Source of the DNA: Poriferisphaera corsica
GTDB lineage: Bacteria; Planctomycetota; Phycisphaerae; Phycisphaerales; Phycisphaeraceae
Reading direction: 5' to 3'
Length of the DNA: 64,000 nucleotides
Assembly (NCBI RefSeq): GCF_007747445.1
Contig: NZ_CP036425.1
Location: forward strand, 2,030,175-2,094,174
Numbering within the stretch: position 1 is the first letter of the stretch; each line of letters starts with the position of its first letter. The position numbers and the translations under genes are program-made. Shown here in pieces: positions 17,106 to 26,688 of the stretch. The notes below the pieces were generated by a model, which saw nothing but the letters and a program-made list of their open reading frames with translations, was not told the origin of the DNA and ran no database searches.

Positions 17106-18194
17106 ATGGAAGCAGGCATTGTTGGCCTCCCGAATGTCGGTAAATCGACATTGTTTAACGCTTTAACGGCGGCAGGTATACCGAGTGAAAACTATCCGTT
17201 CTGCACAATTGAGCCCAATGTCGGTGCAGTTTCTGTGCCAGATCCGAGATTAGCAAGGATTCATAAACACATTGAAACAGATCGGATTTTGCCTGCAGTT
17301 CTGAAGCTGGTCGATATTGCGGGTATTGTGAAAGGGGCGAGTGAAGGCGAGGGACTTGGCAATAAATTTTTGTCGCATATTCGAGATGTCGATGCAATTC
17401 TGCACACAGTTCGTTGCTTTGAAGATGAAGATGTGACGCATGTCGATGGCTCAATTGATCCGATACGTGATATTGAGATTATTGATATGGAATTGATGCT
17501 GGCTGATATGGCAACTGTTGATACTGCTATCAGCAAGGCGCAGCGCTTAGTGAAATCGGGTGATAAAGAAACTAAGGCACGTCTGGCTTCACTTGAAAAA
17601 TGTAAAGCTCATTTGGATCAGGAGAAGCCACTTCGTGGCTTGGATTTGGATGAAGAAGAGCAAAGGCTTCTGAAGAGTTATGGCTTGCTGACGGCGAAGC
17701 CAGTTCTATATATCGCAAATGTTGATGAAGATGCCATTTTAGAAGACAACGATCATGTTCAAGTGGTTAAAGCAAGAGCCAAAGATGAGGGTGGTGAGGT
17801 TGTTAAGGTTTGCGCGAAGCTTGAAAGCGAATTGGCAGAGCTTGATGCTGAAGATCGAAATGAACTTCTGGAATCGGTTGGTTTGGATGAACCGGCTTTA
17901 GATCTTCTGGCTAGAGCAGCGTATGAGTTGCTAGGGCTGCAAAGTTACTTCACCGCTGGTGAGATAGAAATTCGGGCATGGACAATCCCAGTTGGAGCGA
18001 CAGGCCCGCAAGCTGCGGGTGTGATTCACAGCGATTTTGAAAGAGGTTTTATTCGGGTCGAAGTCTTTTCACTCGAAGATCTTGAAGCTCATAAAACTGA
18101 GAAAGCGATTCGTGAAGCTGGCAAGTTGCGGGTTGAAGGCAAAAACTACATTGTTCAGGATGGTGATATTTGTCACTTCCTTTTTAATGTTTAG
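17106..18194 (+). CDS. ychF: YchF/OLA1-type P-loop NTPase
   Basis: This 362-residue protein is the universal YchF, an Obg-related NTPase that prefers ATP and binds ribosomes. The G1 motif GLPNVGKST, the switch region with [19 protein letters not shown], and the C-terminal TGS-like domain (about 280-362, ending [10 protein letters not shown]) are visible. The expected G4 motif is replaced by IANVDED, in line with relaxed specificity for guanine. The ATG at 17106 is preferred, with GGAAGG 8 nt upstream; a GTG at 17100 is too close to that site. It is followed by a terminator. Confidence 0.96.
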   Translation: MEAGIVGLPNVGKSTLFNALTAAGIPSENYPFCTIEPNVGAVSVPDPRLARIHKHIETDRILPAVLKLVDIAGIVKGASEGEGLGNKFLSHIRDVDAILHTVRCFEDEDVTHVDGSIDPIRDIEIIDMELMLADMATVDTAISKAQRLVKSGDKETKARLASLEKCKAHLDQEKPLRGLDLDEEEQRLLKSYGLLTAKPVLYIANVDEDAILEDNDHVQVVKARAKDEGGEVVKVCAKLESELAELDAEDRNELLESVGLDEPALDLLARAAYELLGLQSYFTAGEIEIRAWTIPVGATGPQAAGVIHSDFERGFIRVEVFSLEDLEAHKTEKAIREAGKLRVEGKNYIVQDGDICHFLFNV

Positions 18195-18215
18195 TGAACC
18201 TGAAATAGTATGATT

Positions 18216-18246
18216 AAGAGCTTGGAAGAAATTCCAAGCTCTTTTC
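18216..18246. terminator. intrinsic terminator after ychF
   Basis: AAGAGCTTGGAA pairs with TTCCAAGCTCTT around a GAAA loop and is followed by a short T run. It may also act for the converging minus-strand glycosyltransferase gene. Confidence 0.8.
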
Positions 18247-18316
18247 GTTTGTAGATTAATGCATGAACGAACGGAAATAAGATTCGGTTTGAGTGATCAT
18301 TGAATACGATGAGTGA

Positions 18317-20449
18317 TTATTGAATTTTGTAGAGTGTATAGATCGGTGTGTTGGTGACTATTGTCCATTTTGCTTGCTGAGCAACCTTAGTAATTGATTG
18401 TTCATTGACAGCGGGATCAAAGCCGTACGTCTCTTGTAGTCGTTTAATCTCAGGGTGGTGAACATATATATGGGTAATACCTTGAGATTTTAATGCGCTT
18501 GTTATTTGTATTGGATCATTGTTATATTTACGCATTAGCTCGCCAAGTGGGTTGATGTCGAATGCGGTGTTATATGTGATTTCAGGCTTGATAAATAGTA
18601 GTGAAGCGTTGTCAGCAATGAGAAGAACATGTGAATCAGAGGGAAGATTATTCAAAACATGATTTGGGTATAGTTCAGAATTTATTGAAGTAAAATCGTA
18701 ATAACCTGTGATGTAATAAGGGGGAACTTTGACCATTCTCCCTGTTTCGTCTTTAACTTTTGTTGTTTGCGACCAAAGCGTCATTGCTTGTGTTGCAAAG
18801 AGCATGAGAATGACAATGGAAGCAGTTAGTGGGGCAATATATGCCATGCGGTGATATGTAATACGATGCAATCTAGAAAAACCTAATGCGATAATGAGTG
18901 AAATTGGGATAAGTGTTGGGATTAAAAATCTGGATTGAAGATGCGTGCCGAGGGACCAGAACAAAAACTGGCATAACAGGAGAAGCAGGAGTGTTATTGC
19001 CGGGCGGCGAGTTTGTGAAGACGAGAGGGAGAGAATACACGCTGCGAATAACAGAATTGTTAGAAGCGGTACGCCGTTTTCAACTGTAAAGCGTGCAATG
19101 TTGTTCTTTTCAGGCGGTGTGGGCGTTCCAGACCAAGAACCATAACCACGGTTGGTGATGAATTGGCGATTGAGTGCTGTTAGATAAGAATCTGATGACA
19201 TAGCCAAGCTGTGGCCGCGTTCCCATCGTTCGTTTAAATCAGGAGAATTGTCTGAAACTGTTCCCCAATGAGCTTGACCAAATGTTGCTGTTGCAAAGGG
19301 AAAAACTGGATTGCCTGTCCAGATCGTATTACGGATCAGGTAGGGTGATAGCGTTAGGATTCCTGTGATTGCAACAATTGAAGCTGATTTGAGGCAGATT
19401 TTGGTTTGGCCATTATTCTTGGCAAAGCGTGGGTGAAGATACGGTATGAGGATGATTAAGCCAATCGGAATCGCAAAAAAGAAGCCTGCTGTCGGTTTAG
19501 CGAGCGTGGCGAGTCCAAGAAAAAAACCAATGGCTAGTAATGTAGACTTGTGATACTGATGGGAAAGTGGTTGACGTAATACTAACGCAAAAGCTGCTGA
19601 GCCGAATGCGGTCATGAACATTTCATTGTATGCAAGCGATGCTGTAATCAGTACCCAAGGTGTGGTTATAAAAATTGCAGTTGCGATTAGTGCATACATC
19701 CTGCCTGTGTATGGACGGATCGCAGTCGCAAGTAGTGCTGCGGTCAAGATCGCAAATGATGCATGGAAGAGTTGGATGGTATAGATCGATGTGATAACTG
19801 AATTGTTTAACGTGCCAACTAAGTAATAAAGTGATTCGCCAAGCGATGGTAAAAAAGAATATACATTGTGTGTGAGACCACTCATTTGGCCGTTCTGTAG
19901 CCATTCATTTGGTATTTGCAAATGGTATGACGTGACATCGTAACCAAAGGCTTCAATTTGCCATAGCGTACCCGGTGGGCAGGTAGCCGCGACTAGCAAA
20001 GCCCCGATCGCAGGTGCCGAAAGTAAGGCTAAATAATTGGGGATTTTGGGCTTAGCGGGTCGTTTAAAAAGTAGTGGTATTACGCCTACGATAAGAAATA
20101 TATATGCGATTGACTGTGTCAGTAAGCCGAATGCCGCAAGGATGTAAGTCGTAAGTGCAATAAAGCCTAAACCAGTCACAATTTGTAATGTAAATGGGAT
20201 TGAGATTGTATTTGTCGTGTGTAAACGGAGTTTAGAAAGCAGAAACGAAAATAATCTGTTATAGCCGAGGGCTGAGGCGTAGATCAGTACAATTAATGGT
20301 AATGCTGATATAGCGACCGTCATATTTTTGACGAGTGCTTCGGTATTAACAGGAATGATGCTCGTTTGCTGTACAAATGTAAGGGCTATCAGTATGACCG
20401 CTATAAAAGCTATCAAGAAAGCAAAATAGTGCGTGTATGATTTTGTCAT
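18317..20449 (-). CDS. multi-pass membrane glycosyltransferase-like protein (GT-C type)
   Basis: The ~710-residue protein has at least ten hydrophobic segments (first at YFAFLIAFIAVILIALTFV) and a soluble C-terminal part from about residue 580. A loop after an early membrane helix contains GYDVTSYHLQIPNEWL, and a later segment reads TLAKPTAGFFFAIPIGL. This layout is typical of lipid-linked-sugar transferases of the ArnT/PMT class, which move sugars from polyprenyl carriers at the membrane. The acceptor is unknown. The ATG at 20449 is chosen; the longer frame to 20551 overlaps hemA by 83 nt and its extra N-terminus is a basic, low-quality sequence. It is the last gene of the hemA operon. Confidence 0.7.
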   Translation of the reverse strand: MTKSYTHYFAFLIAFIAVILIALTFVQQTSIIPVNTEALVKNMTVAISALPLIVLIYASALGYNRLFSFLLSKLRLHTTNTISIPFTLQIVTGLGFIALTTYILAAFGLLTQSIAYIFLIVGVIPLLFKRPAKPKIPNYLALLSAPAIGALLVAATCPPGTLWQIEAFGYDVTSYHLQIPNEWLQNGQMSGLTHNVYSFLPSLGESLYYLVGTLNNSVITSIYTIQLFHASFAILTAALLATAIRPYTGRMYALIATAIFITTPWVLITASLAYNEMFMTAFGSAAFALVLRQPLSHQYHKSTLLAIGFFLGLATLAKPTAGFFFAIPIGLIILIPYLHPRFAKNNGQTKICLKSASIVAITGILTLSPYLIRNTIWTGNPVFPFATATFGQAHWGTVSDNSPDLNERWERGHSLAMSSDSYLTALNRQFITNRGYGSWSGTPTPPEKNNIARFTVENGVPLLTILLFAACILSLSSSQTRRPAITLLLLLLCQFLFWSLGTHLQSRFLIPTLIPISLIIALGFSRLHRITYHRMAYIAPLTASIVILMLFATQAMTLWSQTTKVKDETGRMVKVPPYYITGYYDFTSINSELYPNHVLNNLPSDSHVLLIADNASLLFIKPEITYNTAFDINPLGELMRKYNNDPIQITSALKSQGITHIYVHHPEIKRLQETYGFDPAVNEQSITKVAQQAKWTIVTNTPIYTLYKIQ

Positions 20450-20468
20450 GAGCTCATGTTGTTTGCGT

Positions 20469-21842
20469 TTACGATGTTGAATGCCCGTTGCGATTTGGCG
20501 TGGGTGTTTGCGAGTTGGTGGGGGTAATGTGTGGCGTAGTAGATTGCTCATCTAGATCGAAGAGCCTTCGTAGCGCGGAGGCATAGAATCCGAGTGGTGC
20601 ATCGGGATTGTTATGATCTAATTGCGAAAGCGGCATATGAAGGATTTTGTTGATGAGTCGATGCGTATGCTCATCAAGTAGCTTTTGTGCATGTGCACCC
20701 TCTTCATGCGGGTATAGGGCTGAGAGTTTATTGATTGTACGTTGGGTTTCGAGTTGGCCGATGTCTTGCAAACGATGACGAAGTTGACGTACGAGTTGCC
20801 CTAGATCACGGTTATTGATTTGTGTCATACAGGTTTTAGCAACCTGCTCAAGGTAGGATTCACAGGTTTGAATATGCTCAGCTCGCAGATCATGTGTTTC
20901 TGCAATGACAGATTGTAGATCATCAACGTTGTAGAGATATACGTTTGTGAGTGAGCCGATGGCGGGGTCAATGTCTCGAGGTACGGCAAGATCCAGCAAG
21001 AATAAGGGCCTGTTGCGGCGGCGTTTCAAGAACGGCTTAAAAGATTCTAATTCGAGTATAGGCGTTGGTGATGCCGTGGATGAAATGACGATATCTGCGG
21101 TTACGAGCAGTTCATTCATCTGTTCCCAGTTTCGCACGGGGTTATTTGCTGCAGGTAAGTGGAGTTGCTCCGCTAATTTAGTAGCATTATCGACTGATCG
21201 GTTAACGATACAGATTGATTTAGGTTTGAGATGACGCAGATGAGTGAGTGTTACTTTTGCTATTTCGCCTGCGCCAATGGCCAGTACATTTTTGTCTGTG
21301 AAGTCGGCAAAAATCTGCCTGGCAAAATCAACCGCAACCGAGCCGATTGAGATGCGCCCAGAATCGATGCCGGTTTGGGAGCGAATCTGTTTGGCCGCTG
21401 CGATTGCTTCCTGGAATACGCCGTGGAGGATGGGCCCGACTGTGTTGCTCTGTGTGGCAGTTTCGTAAGCTCGCTTTATTTGGCCAAGGATCTCGGTTTC
21501 ACCGATCACCATCGAATCAAGGCCGGTTGCGACATGAAGCAGGTGTTGGATGGCTGCCTGTTGCTCACGATGGATTGATGATGCAGTTAGCTGATCTACC
21601 GAGATTTGCTTGAGTGTTGCGAGGAATTTGCGAAGCTCGTCGATTTGTGGCGCTTCATGGGTTGAACGGGCAAAATAATACTCAGTGCGATTACATGTGG
21701 AAAGGATGACCAACTCAGTATTTGGGAATGCTTCGTTAAACGTGGTGATATCTTGAGCGAGCGAATCGCCTGTTGCAGAAAGCTGCTCACGAATGTCTAC
21801 CGGAGCTGTGCGGTGATTGATGCCGAACATGTGGATACGCAT
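20469..21842 (-). CDS. hemA: glutamyl-tRNA reductase
   Basis: HemA reduces Glu-tRNA to glutamate-1-semialdehyde, the first step of the C5 route to tetrapyrroles. The catalytic Cys50 lies in LSTCNRTEYY, and the family motifs MFGINHRTAPVDIRE, GLDSMVIGETEILGQIK and the NADPH-binding AIGAGEIAKV are present. The C-terminal dimerisation helices follow, ending in a Thr/Pro/Asn tail of about 25 residues. The start codon ATG directly follows the TAA of the upstream CcsA/HemX-like gene, so the two are translationally coupled. Length 457 is slightly longer than usual. Confidence 0.95.
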   Translation of the reverse strand: MRIHMFGINHRTAPVDIREQLSATGDSLAQDITTFNEAFPNTELVILSTCNRTEYYFARSTHEAPQIDELRKFLATLKQISVDQLTASSIHREQQAAIQHLLHVATGLDSMVIGETEILGQIKRAYETATQSNTVGPILHGVFQEAIAAAKQIRSQTGIDSGRISIGSVAVDFARQIFADFTDKNVLAIGAGEIAKVTLTHLRHLKPKSICIVNRSVDNATKLAEQLHLPAANNPVRNWEQMNELLVTADIVISSTASPTPILELESFKPFLKRRRNRPLFLLDLAVPRDIDPAIGSLTNVYLYNVDDLQSVIAETHDLRAEHIQTCESYLEQVAKTCMTQINNRDLGQLVRQLRHRLQDIGQLETQRTINKLSALYPHEEGAHAQKLLDEHTHRLINKILHMPLSQLDHNNPDAPLGFYASALRRLFDLDEQSTTPHITPTNSQTPTPNRNGHSTS

Positions 21843-22823
21843 TTACTCACCCCCTTCCGATGCATGGGTTGCATTCTGGGAAGTATGAGTGGGTAAGTTT
21901 GATGATGTTTTGCTGGCATCATGCTCAGGCATGATATTGACGATGCCATAAACCGCGAGCAAAAGTACAAGCCCAAGAATAGAAAGCCACGCTGCTCGTG
22001 AACCTCTAAATAATGTTGCGTATCGCACATTCATGATGATCGCGTAGAGCGCCCAAGCGATCAGAGCAAGCAGGATTTTGGGAATCAGCCATAGCGTTGC
22101 GCCATCTGCTTGAAGATCTGCCAGGCGTGTTGTAATAATTACAAGTCCTGTGATTAAGCCTATCGTAAATAGTGCGAAGCCAATTCTTGCCGCACGGATA
22201 ATGATGCGCTCTAATGTTTCCAATGATGTAAATCGGCCTAGTGATTTGAGAGTTGTTGGCGATTTATCTTTCAAGCGATATTGAATGAAGAGGTACATTG
22301 CACCCGTGATGGCTGCGATCGCAGCAAAAAGTGTGCCGAGGTAAACGCCGAACAGGTGGATGGTGAACCAGATCGTATCGAGCTGACTGGTGTTAAACTG
22401 TTTGTATGACCATGCTGATGCGCAGATACCCCAGCAAAGGAGTAATGCCAGCAAGGGGAGCGCGAAGGTTGCGATAGCTCGCAAGTTCGGTCTATTTTGA
22501 AAATAGAGGATGATATAACTAAACAACGAAGCAATCAGCAGTAATCCATCCACATGCGAAACCAATGGCTGCCATGTGTGATCTGACGCGATCCATCGAT
22601 AGACGAATAAGATCGTGCTTACAATGGCGGTAAACAACACCAGCACATTTTGTGAGCGGATGGACCGCTCTAAAAAGATACGTTCCGATTCACTGCCTGT
22701 GTCAGGTTGATGGCGGAATCTGCGTAGTGCGATTAGCCACGCTGCAATGGACATCAGCGTTAATATCACAAGCAGTATGCTGGTGATATGGTTCGTGTAA
22801 TGGTCAGTAATCGATTCAGTCAT
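21843..22823 (-). CDS. HemX/CcsA-family membrane protein
   Basis: The protein has about eight hydrophobic segments in the pattern of the cytochrome c assembly (CcsA/CcmC) superfamily, for example SILLVILTLMSIAAWLI, IWFTIHLFGVYLGTLFAAIA and KILLALIAWALYAIIM. The Trp-rich WGxxWxWD haem-handling motif of true CcsA and CcmC is not seen, so it is closer to HemX, a membrane protein that limits HemA levels in Bacillus. Its position directly before hemA supports this. The ATG at 22823 was chosen over a GTG at 22829; neither has a clear ribosome binding site. The gene follows the precorrin-2 dehydrogenase gene by about 30 nt. Confidence 0.8.
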   Translation of the reverse strand: MTESITDHYTNHITSILLVILTLMSIAAWLIALRRFRHQPDTGSESERIFLERSIRSQNVLVLFTAIVSTILFVYRWIASDHTWQPLVSHVDGLLLIASLFSYIILYFQNRPNLRAIATFALPLLALLLCWGICASAWSYKQFNTSQLDTIWFTIHLFGVYLGTLFAAIAAITGAMYLFIQYRLKDKSPTTLKSLGRFTSLETLERIIIRAARIGFALFTIGLITGLVIITTRLADLQADGATLWLIPKILLALIAWALYAIIMNVRYATLFRGSRAAWLSILGLVLLLAVYGIVNIMPEHDASKTSSNLPTHTSQNATHASEGGE

Positions 22824-22853
22824 GGGCACTAGTACATTGTCTCTAATGAGACA

Positions 22854-23498
22854 TTATGAATCTTGTTGATCATCTTCATTGGTGTCGGGCATGAGCGACT
22901 GGCAGAATGCCTGATATGCTTGGGCCCCCTGCTCTTTGAAGACCCGCACGGCATCAGCATTTGTAAGTTCTTTAATACGTTTGATCCTCGCTTTTGGATC
23001 GTTAATGGTAGATTGTAGCATGTGCCGGTACTTTGATGCGAGCGTGAGTAGCGGTGACCAGTCACGATCCAGATGAGTTTCCAGTTGATCTCGAATCTGG
23101 GCCGCAGCCGATGCTGATGCGCCCGAAGTCGAGACAGCAAGTGTAACGGGCCCGACCTGAGCAACCGCCGGCACAATGAAATCTGATTGTTCAGGCGAAT
23201 CTGCGCGATTAACTAAAATATCTTCAGCCCGTGCGTCCTGATGTACCATTTCGTTTACTTTGGGGTCATTGGTCGCAATGACAACCAAGAACATCCCATG
23301 TAAATCGGAGCATTGATAGTTACGTTGGTGTAATTCAATGGGTAGTGCTGCAAGTTCAGGGGTAACATTTGGTGCAACGACTGTAACCGTTGCCTCAGCT
23401 TCAAGGAGTGATTTTGCTCTTCGAAGTGCCACGCCGCCGCCGCCAATGATGATGACGTTGCGCGTTCTCAAATTGAGCATGATTGGAAAGTCAGGCAT
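22854..23498 (-). CDS. precorrin-2 dehydrogenase / sirohydrochlorin ferrochelatase-like (CysG N-terminal type)
   Basis: The 214-residue protein begins MLNLRTRNVIIIGGGGVALRRAKSLLEA, the NAD-binding Rossmann start of the CysG N-terminal, Met8 and YlnF family. VVIATNDPKVNEMV and the LVNRADSPEQSDFIVPA stretch are also diagnostic. The family oxidises precorrin-2 to sirohydrochlorin on the way to sirohaem, and some members add iron. It opens the operon that continues with the HemX-like gene and hemA. Sirohaem would serve assimilatory reductases, which fits cysH at 26.7 kb. A -10-like TAAAAT sits exactly 6 nt before the ATG, so the mRNA may be leaderless. Confidence 0.9.
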   Translation of the reverse strand: MPDFPIMLNLRTRNVIIIGGGGVALRRAKSLLEAEATVTVVAPNVTPELAALPIELHQRNYQCSDLHGMFLVVIATNDPKVNEMVHQDARAEDILVNRADSPEQSDFIVPAVAQVGPVTLAVSTSGASASAAAQIRDQLETHLDRDWSPLLTLASKYRHMLQSTINDPKARIKRIKELTNADAVRVFKEQGAQAYQAFCQSLMPDTNEDDQQDS

Positions 23499-23504
23499 GT
23501 CAAC

Positions 23505-23510
23505 ATTTTA
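23505..23510 (-). promoter_or_regulatory. -10-like hexamer immediately before the precorrin-2 dehydrogenase start
   Basis: Read on the minus strand this is TAAAAT, followed by 6 nt and the ATG. Transcription would begin at or near the start codon. Confidence 0.4.
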
Positions 23511-23640
23511 AGTGAATCCGGGCTTGGGTCTAGCATATGCGACGGAAGATGGGGATAACATCATGTGCCTTGGGATACTTTTCGTATTAAAAGCTTAGTC
23601 GAATAGAGGCGATCAGATACCAAACATAACCCGAATGTGA

Positions 23641-23646
23641 TATGAT
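23641..23646 (+). promoter_or_regulatory. extended -10-like hexamer immediately before rarA
   Basis: TGA-TATGAT is followed by 6 nt and the rarA ATG. The spacing suggests a leaderless transcript, although the 6 nt (CAGGCG) also contain AGG. Confidence 0.45.
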
Positions 23647-23652
23647 CAGGCG

Positions 23653-25005
23653 ATGAGTGGATTATGGGAAGAGAAGCGACGTGCAAACCGTAAGGCGGCC
23701 GAGCCGCTGGCTGTTAAAATGCGCCCTCGCACACTAGATGAATTTGCTGGCCAAAAGCATTTTCTTGGTGAAGGAAAGCTGCTCCGTCGTATGCTCGAAG
23801 CGGATTTACTGACTTCAGTCATTTTCTATGGCCCGCCGGGCACAGGTAAAACCACACTCGCTGAGTTGATCGCCAAGCACACAAAACGCCGTTTTGAACG
23901 GGCCAATGCCGCAGCCGTAGGCGTTAAAGATGTACGTGAAGTACTTGAGCGAGCCAAAACTTCTCTGGAAAATGATGGTATCCGCAGCATTTTTTTCCTC
24001 GACGAAATCCATCGTTTCAATAAATCACAGCAAGATGTGCTCCTCGGCGATGTTGAACGCGGTGTCATCACCCTCATTGGTGCCACGACCGAAAACCCAT
24101 TCTTCAGCGTGAACTCTGCGCTTGTGTCCCGATCACAGATTTTTCAATTTGAAAGCTTGGATGAAGATGAAATCAAAGCACTGATTTCGCGAGCGATTAA
24201 AGATTCTGACCGAGGCTACGGGAATCGTGAAATCAACATCACGGATGAAGCACTCGATCATTGGGCTGTGATGTGTGATGGTGACGCTAGGCGAGCACTG
24301 TCAGCACTTGAAATCGCAGTTCTTTCTCATGGGACCGGCGAAACTGACGGTGTCATCACAATCAATCTGGATGTGGCGCAAGACTCGATACAGCAAAAAG
24401 CAGTTAACTACGATGCAAAAGGCGATGGGCATTACGATGCAATCAGCGCTTTTATCAAATCTGTGCGTGGCAGTGATCCCGACGCTGCGGTGTATTGGTT
24501 AGCAAAAATGCTCCATGCGGGCGAAGATCCGATGTTCATCGCTCGTCGCATTGCGATACTTGCTAGCGAGGATATCGGCAATGCAGATCCAAGAGGTCTC
24601 CAAATCGCCGCTGCTGCGTATGAAATCACGCATCGCATTGGCATGCCCGAATGTCAGCTCACGCTTGCTCAGGCCGCCATCTATCTTGCATGTGCGCCAA
24701 AGAGCAATGCAACAGCAATGGCCATTTGGACTGCCATGAGTGATGTGAAAAAAGGTCGCACTGTCCCCGTCCCCAAGCATCTCAGAGACGGACATTACGC
24801 GGGTGCTAAAAAACTAGGCCACAAAGGCTATCAGTACGCACACAACTCAGAAACCGGCTTTGTCGACCAAGACTACCTGGGTGTTGACGTAAAATATTAC
24901 GAGCCCGTCGAACGTGGTTTTGAAGTAAGAATTGGTGAATTCCTAAAATGGATTGGCAGCCAAAAACAGCATGTGCCCAACTCGAAACACGACAATTCTG
25001 AGTGA
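23653..25005 (+). CDS. rarA: replication-associated recombination protein A (AAA ATPase)
   Basis: This 450-residue protein is the RarA/MgsA/WRNIP1 family ATPase, related to clamp loaders, which acts at stalled replication forks. Visible are the opening PLAVKMRPRTLDEFAGQKHFLG, Walker A YGPPGTGKTT, Walker B IFFLDEIHRFNKSQQD, sensor 1 LIGATTENPFFSVN, and the arginine finger region ALVSRSQIFQ. The C-terminal tetramerisation part includes KMLHAGEDPMFIARRI and the late motif VPKHLRDGHYAGAKKLGHKGYQYAH. It is divergent from the tetrapyrrole operon, with 154 nt between them. Confidence 0.96.
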   Translation: MSGLWEEKRRANRKAAEPLAVKMRPRTLDEFAGQKHFLGEGKLLRRMLEADLLTSVIFYGPPGTGKTTLAELIAKHTKRRFERANAAAVGVKDVREVLERAKTSLENDGIRSIFFLDEIHRFNKSQQDVLLGDVERGVITLIGATTENPFFSVNSALVSRSQIFQFESLDEDEIKALISRAIKDSDRGYGNREINITDEALDHWAVMCDGDARRALSALEIAVLSHGTGETDGVITINLDVAQDSIQQKAVNYDAKGDGHYDAISAFIKSVRGSDPDAAVYWLAKMLHAGEDPMFIARRIAILASEDIGNADPRGLQIAAAAYEITHRIGMPECQLTLAQAAIYLACAPKSNATAMAIWTAMSDVKKGRTVPVPKHLRDGHYAGAKKLGHKGYQYAHNSETGFVDQDYLGVDVKYYEPVERGFEVRIGEFLKWIGSQKQHVPNSKHDNSE

Positions 25006-25394
25006 TCTTGGTCGAAACTTGTGCCAAAATCAGGCATCTAAGTGATAGCGAGATAAAAAGTCCGAGAATATTGGTGTTTTACTGCTATCTCAGCCGATAA
25101 AAGCTATCAAATGGGTACTGCGCTTTAGGTTTAATGTGACAGTCTTGCGCGGCAATTTATGTTACATTGTATTTGGTGTCGTCACCCTTTTTTATCAGGC
25201 CAATTCTGCTTCATATATAGCGAATTTTTACCAAAAATTATCGAGTAGAGGCCCATCTGGGGATACAGAAAATTGGGTAAACAGTTAGAGTGGTGGCTAA
25301 GCCTGTGAGTCAGGGGTAATTTGTTTTGAGCCAGCGTTGATTTGGTCGTTTATCTGGCAGCAACGGAGGCTGACCAGTTCAGGAGACGCAACAC
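25006..25394. other. 389-nt non-coding leader region
   Basis: No gene is seen. The region is AT-rich in its first half and includes TTTTTTATC near 25190. It must contain the promoter of the L,D-transpeptidase gene and would give a long leader. No terminator or known riboswitch was recognised. Confidence 0.4.
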
Positions 25395-26621
25395 ATGGTA
25401 CTTGGATCGCAGACAACTCGTGATGGAATGAGCCGTCGTTACATGGTTTCACGTAAACGTAAGCCTAGCCGTTGGCCGTGGGTGCTTTTCGTCCTCGTCA
25501 TCGGTGGGGTTGTTACGTGGCTACTACTCAGCGGGAGTGGTGACAACACCACAACATCAGATCTGTCAGAGTCCTCTCAGCCGTCTACAGGTAATAATGT
25601 GATGATGCCTGTTTCGGAAGTGACACCCCAGCCATCACTACCCTCAAGAAATCCTTCAGAGATGCTTCCTTCTGCGCCGCAGCATGGTCAATTCACACTC
25701 GGTGGCAACACCAACACCGCATCAACGCCGCCTGCAATCAATCCCAATCCTCGCAGCGCGTATGAGCCGGAACCGACCCCCATTGTTGACCAGGAAATCC
25801 GTGATATTAATCGTGGATCAACTGTCAGCATTCCGCCTGCCAGTACACGCCCGCGTCCAGAGATGTATGACCAAGGCATGGGCCTCATTGCGGAAGGCAG
25901 TTATGTGGAAGGACGCAAGCTCCTCAGCGCACTTCTTTTTGAAGGCCGAGATCTTCTATCCTTGGCCGATGTTGCAGATCTTCGTTCGACACTCGACAGT
26001 GTCAACCAAGGGCTTATGTTTAGCGACAGCATCGACCCTGCCGACACGACACTCACCTGGTACAAAATCAAAAGTGGTGATGTTCTCAGCCGTATCGGCC
26101 GTAAGTTCGCCGTGCCATACCCTTTCCTTGAAAAACTCAACAATGTCAAAGCACGCACCATTCAGGCAGGCAAGCTACTAAAAGTAATCAATGGCCCTTT
26201 TCATGCACGGGTTCTCAAAAACGATTACATGATGGATGTCTATGTTCTGAATGCGGACGGTTCAAAAATATATATCGCCAGCTATATGGTGGGCATGGGT
26301 GAAAATGACTCAACCCCCAATGGTAACTGGGTCATTGAGCCAGGCCGCAAAGCAACCAATCCCCAATGGAGCAACCCGCGTACTGGTGAATACTTTAGCC
26401 CCAATGATCCCAAAAACCCGATCGGTGAATATTGGCTCGCGCTAAAGGGCATTGATGAGAATACCAGCAAAGCTCAAAGCTATGGCATCCATGGCACAAT
26501 CGACCCCGATTCTATCGGTACACAAAGTTCAATGGGTTGTATCCGTCTAGGCAACAGCGACATTAAAGAACTCTTTAATATGCTCTATGAAGGCAAGAGT
26601 ACCGTTCAGATTGGACCATAG
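25395..26621 (+). CDS. membrane-anchored LysM / L,D-transpeptidase
   Basis: The 408-residue protein has one membrane helix (about 28-46, after a basic segment), a Ser/Pro/Thr-rich spacer to about 150, a helical segment, a LysM peptidoglycan-binding module (222-264, TWYKIKSGDVLSRIGRKF), and a YkuD catalytic domain. The catalytic motif is complete: His366, then Ser379, Gly381, Cys382 and Arg384 in SSMGCIRL. The enzyme would form 3-3 cross-links in peptidoglycan or attach proteins to it, at the outer face of the inner membrane. It is notable because planctomycetes were long thought to lack peptidoglycan. AGGAG lies 9 nt before the ATG. Confidence 0.93.
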   Translation: MVLGSQTTRDGMSRRYMVSRKRKPSRWPWVLFVLVIGGVVTWLLLSGSGDNTTTSDLSESSQPSTGNNVMMPVSEVTPQPSLPSRNPSEMLPSAPQHGQFTLGGNTNTASTPPAINPNPRSAYEPEPTPIVDQEIRDINRGSTVSIPPASTRPRPEMYDQGMGLIAEGSYVEGRKLLSALLFEGRDLLSLADVADLRSTLDSVNQGLMFSDSIDPADTTLTWYKIKSGDVLSRIGRKFAVPYPFLEKLNNVKARTIQAGKLLKVINGPFHARVLKNDYMMDVYVLNADGSKIYIASYMVGMGENDSTPNGNWVIEPGRKATNPQWSNPRTGEYFSPNDPKNPIGEYWLALKGIDENTSKAQSYGIHGTIDPDSIGTQSSMGCIRLGNSDIKELFNMLYEGKSTVQIGP

Positions 26622-26637
26622 ACGTTTGTATAACGAC

Positions 26638-26668
26638 AAAAAAAGCCCGCTTTAGAGCGGGCTTTTTC
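26638..26668. terminator. bidirectional intrinsic terminator
   Basis: GCCCGCT pairs with AGCGGGC around a short loop, with a T run to the right and an A run to the left. It serves both the L,D-transpeptidase gene and cysH on the opposite strand. Confidence 0.9.
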
Positions 26669-26688
26669 ATTATATGTCTATCCGTAAA

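Noticed and set aside
20450-20551. Longer start for the membrane glycosyltransferase overlapping hemA
   Set aside because: The added residues are a low-quality basic stretch read antisense-free through the hemA end; no ribosome site supports that start.
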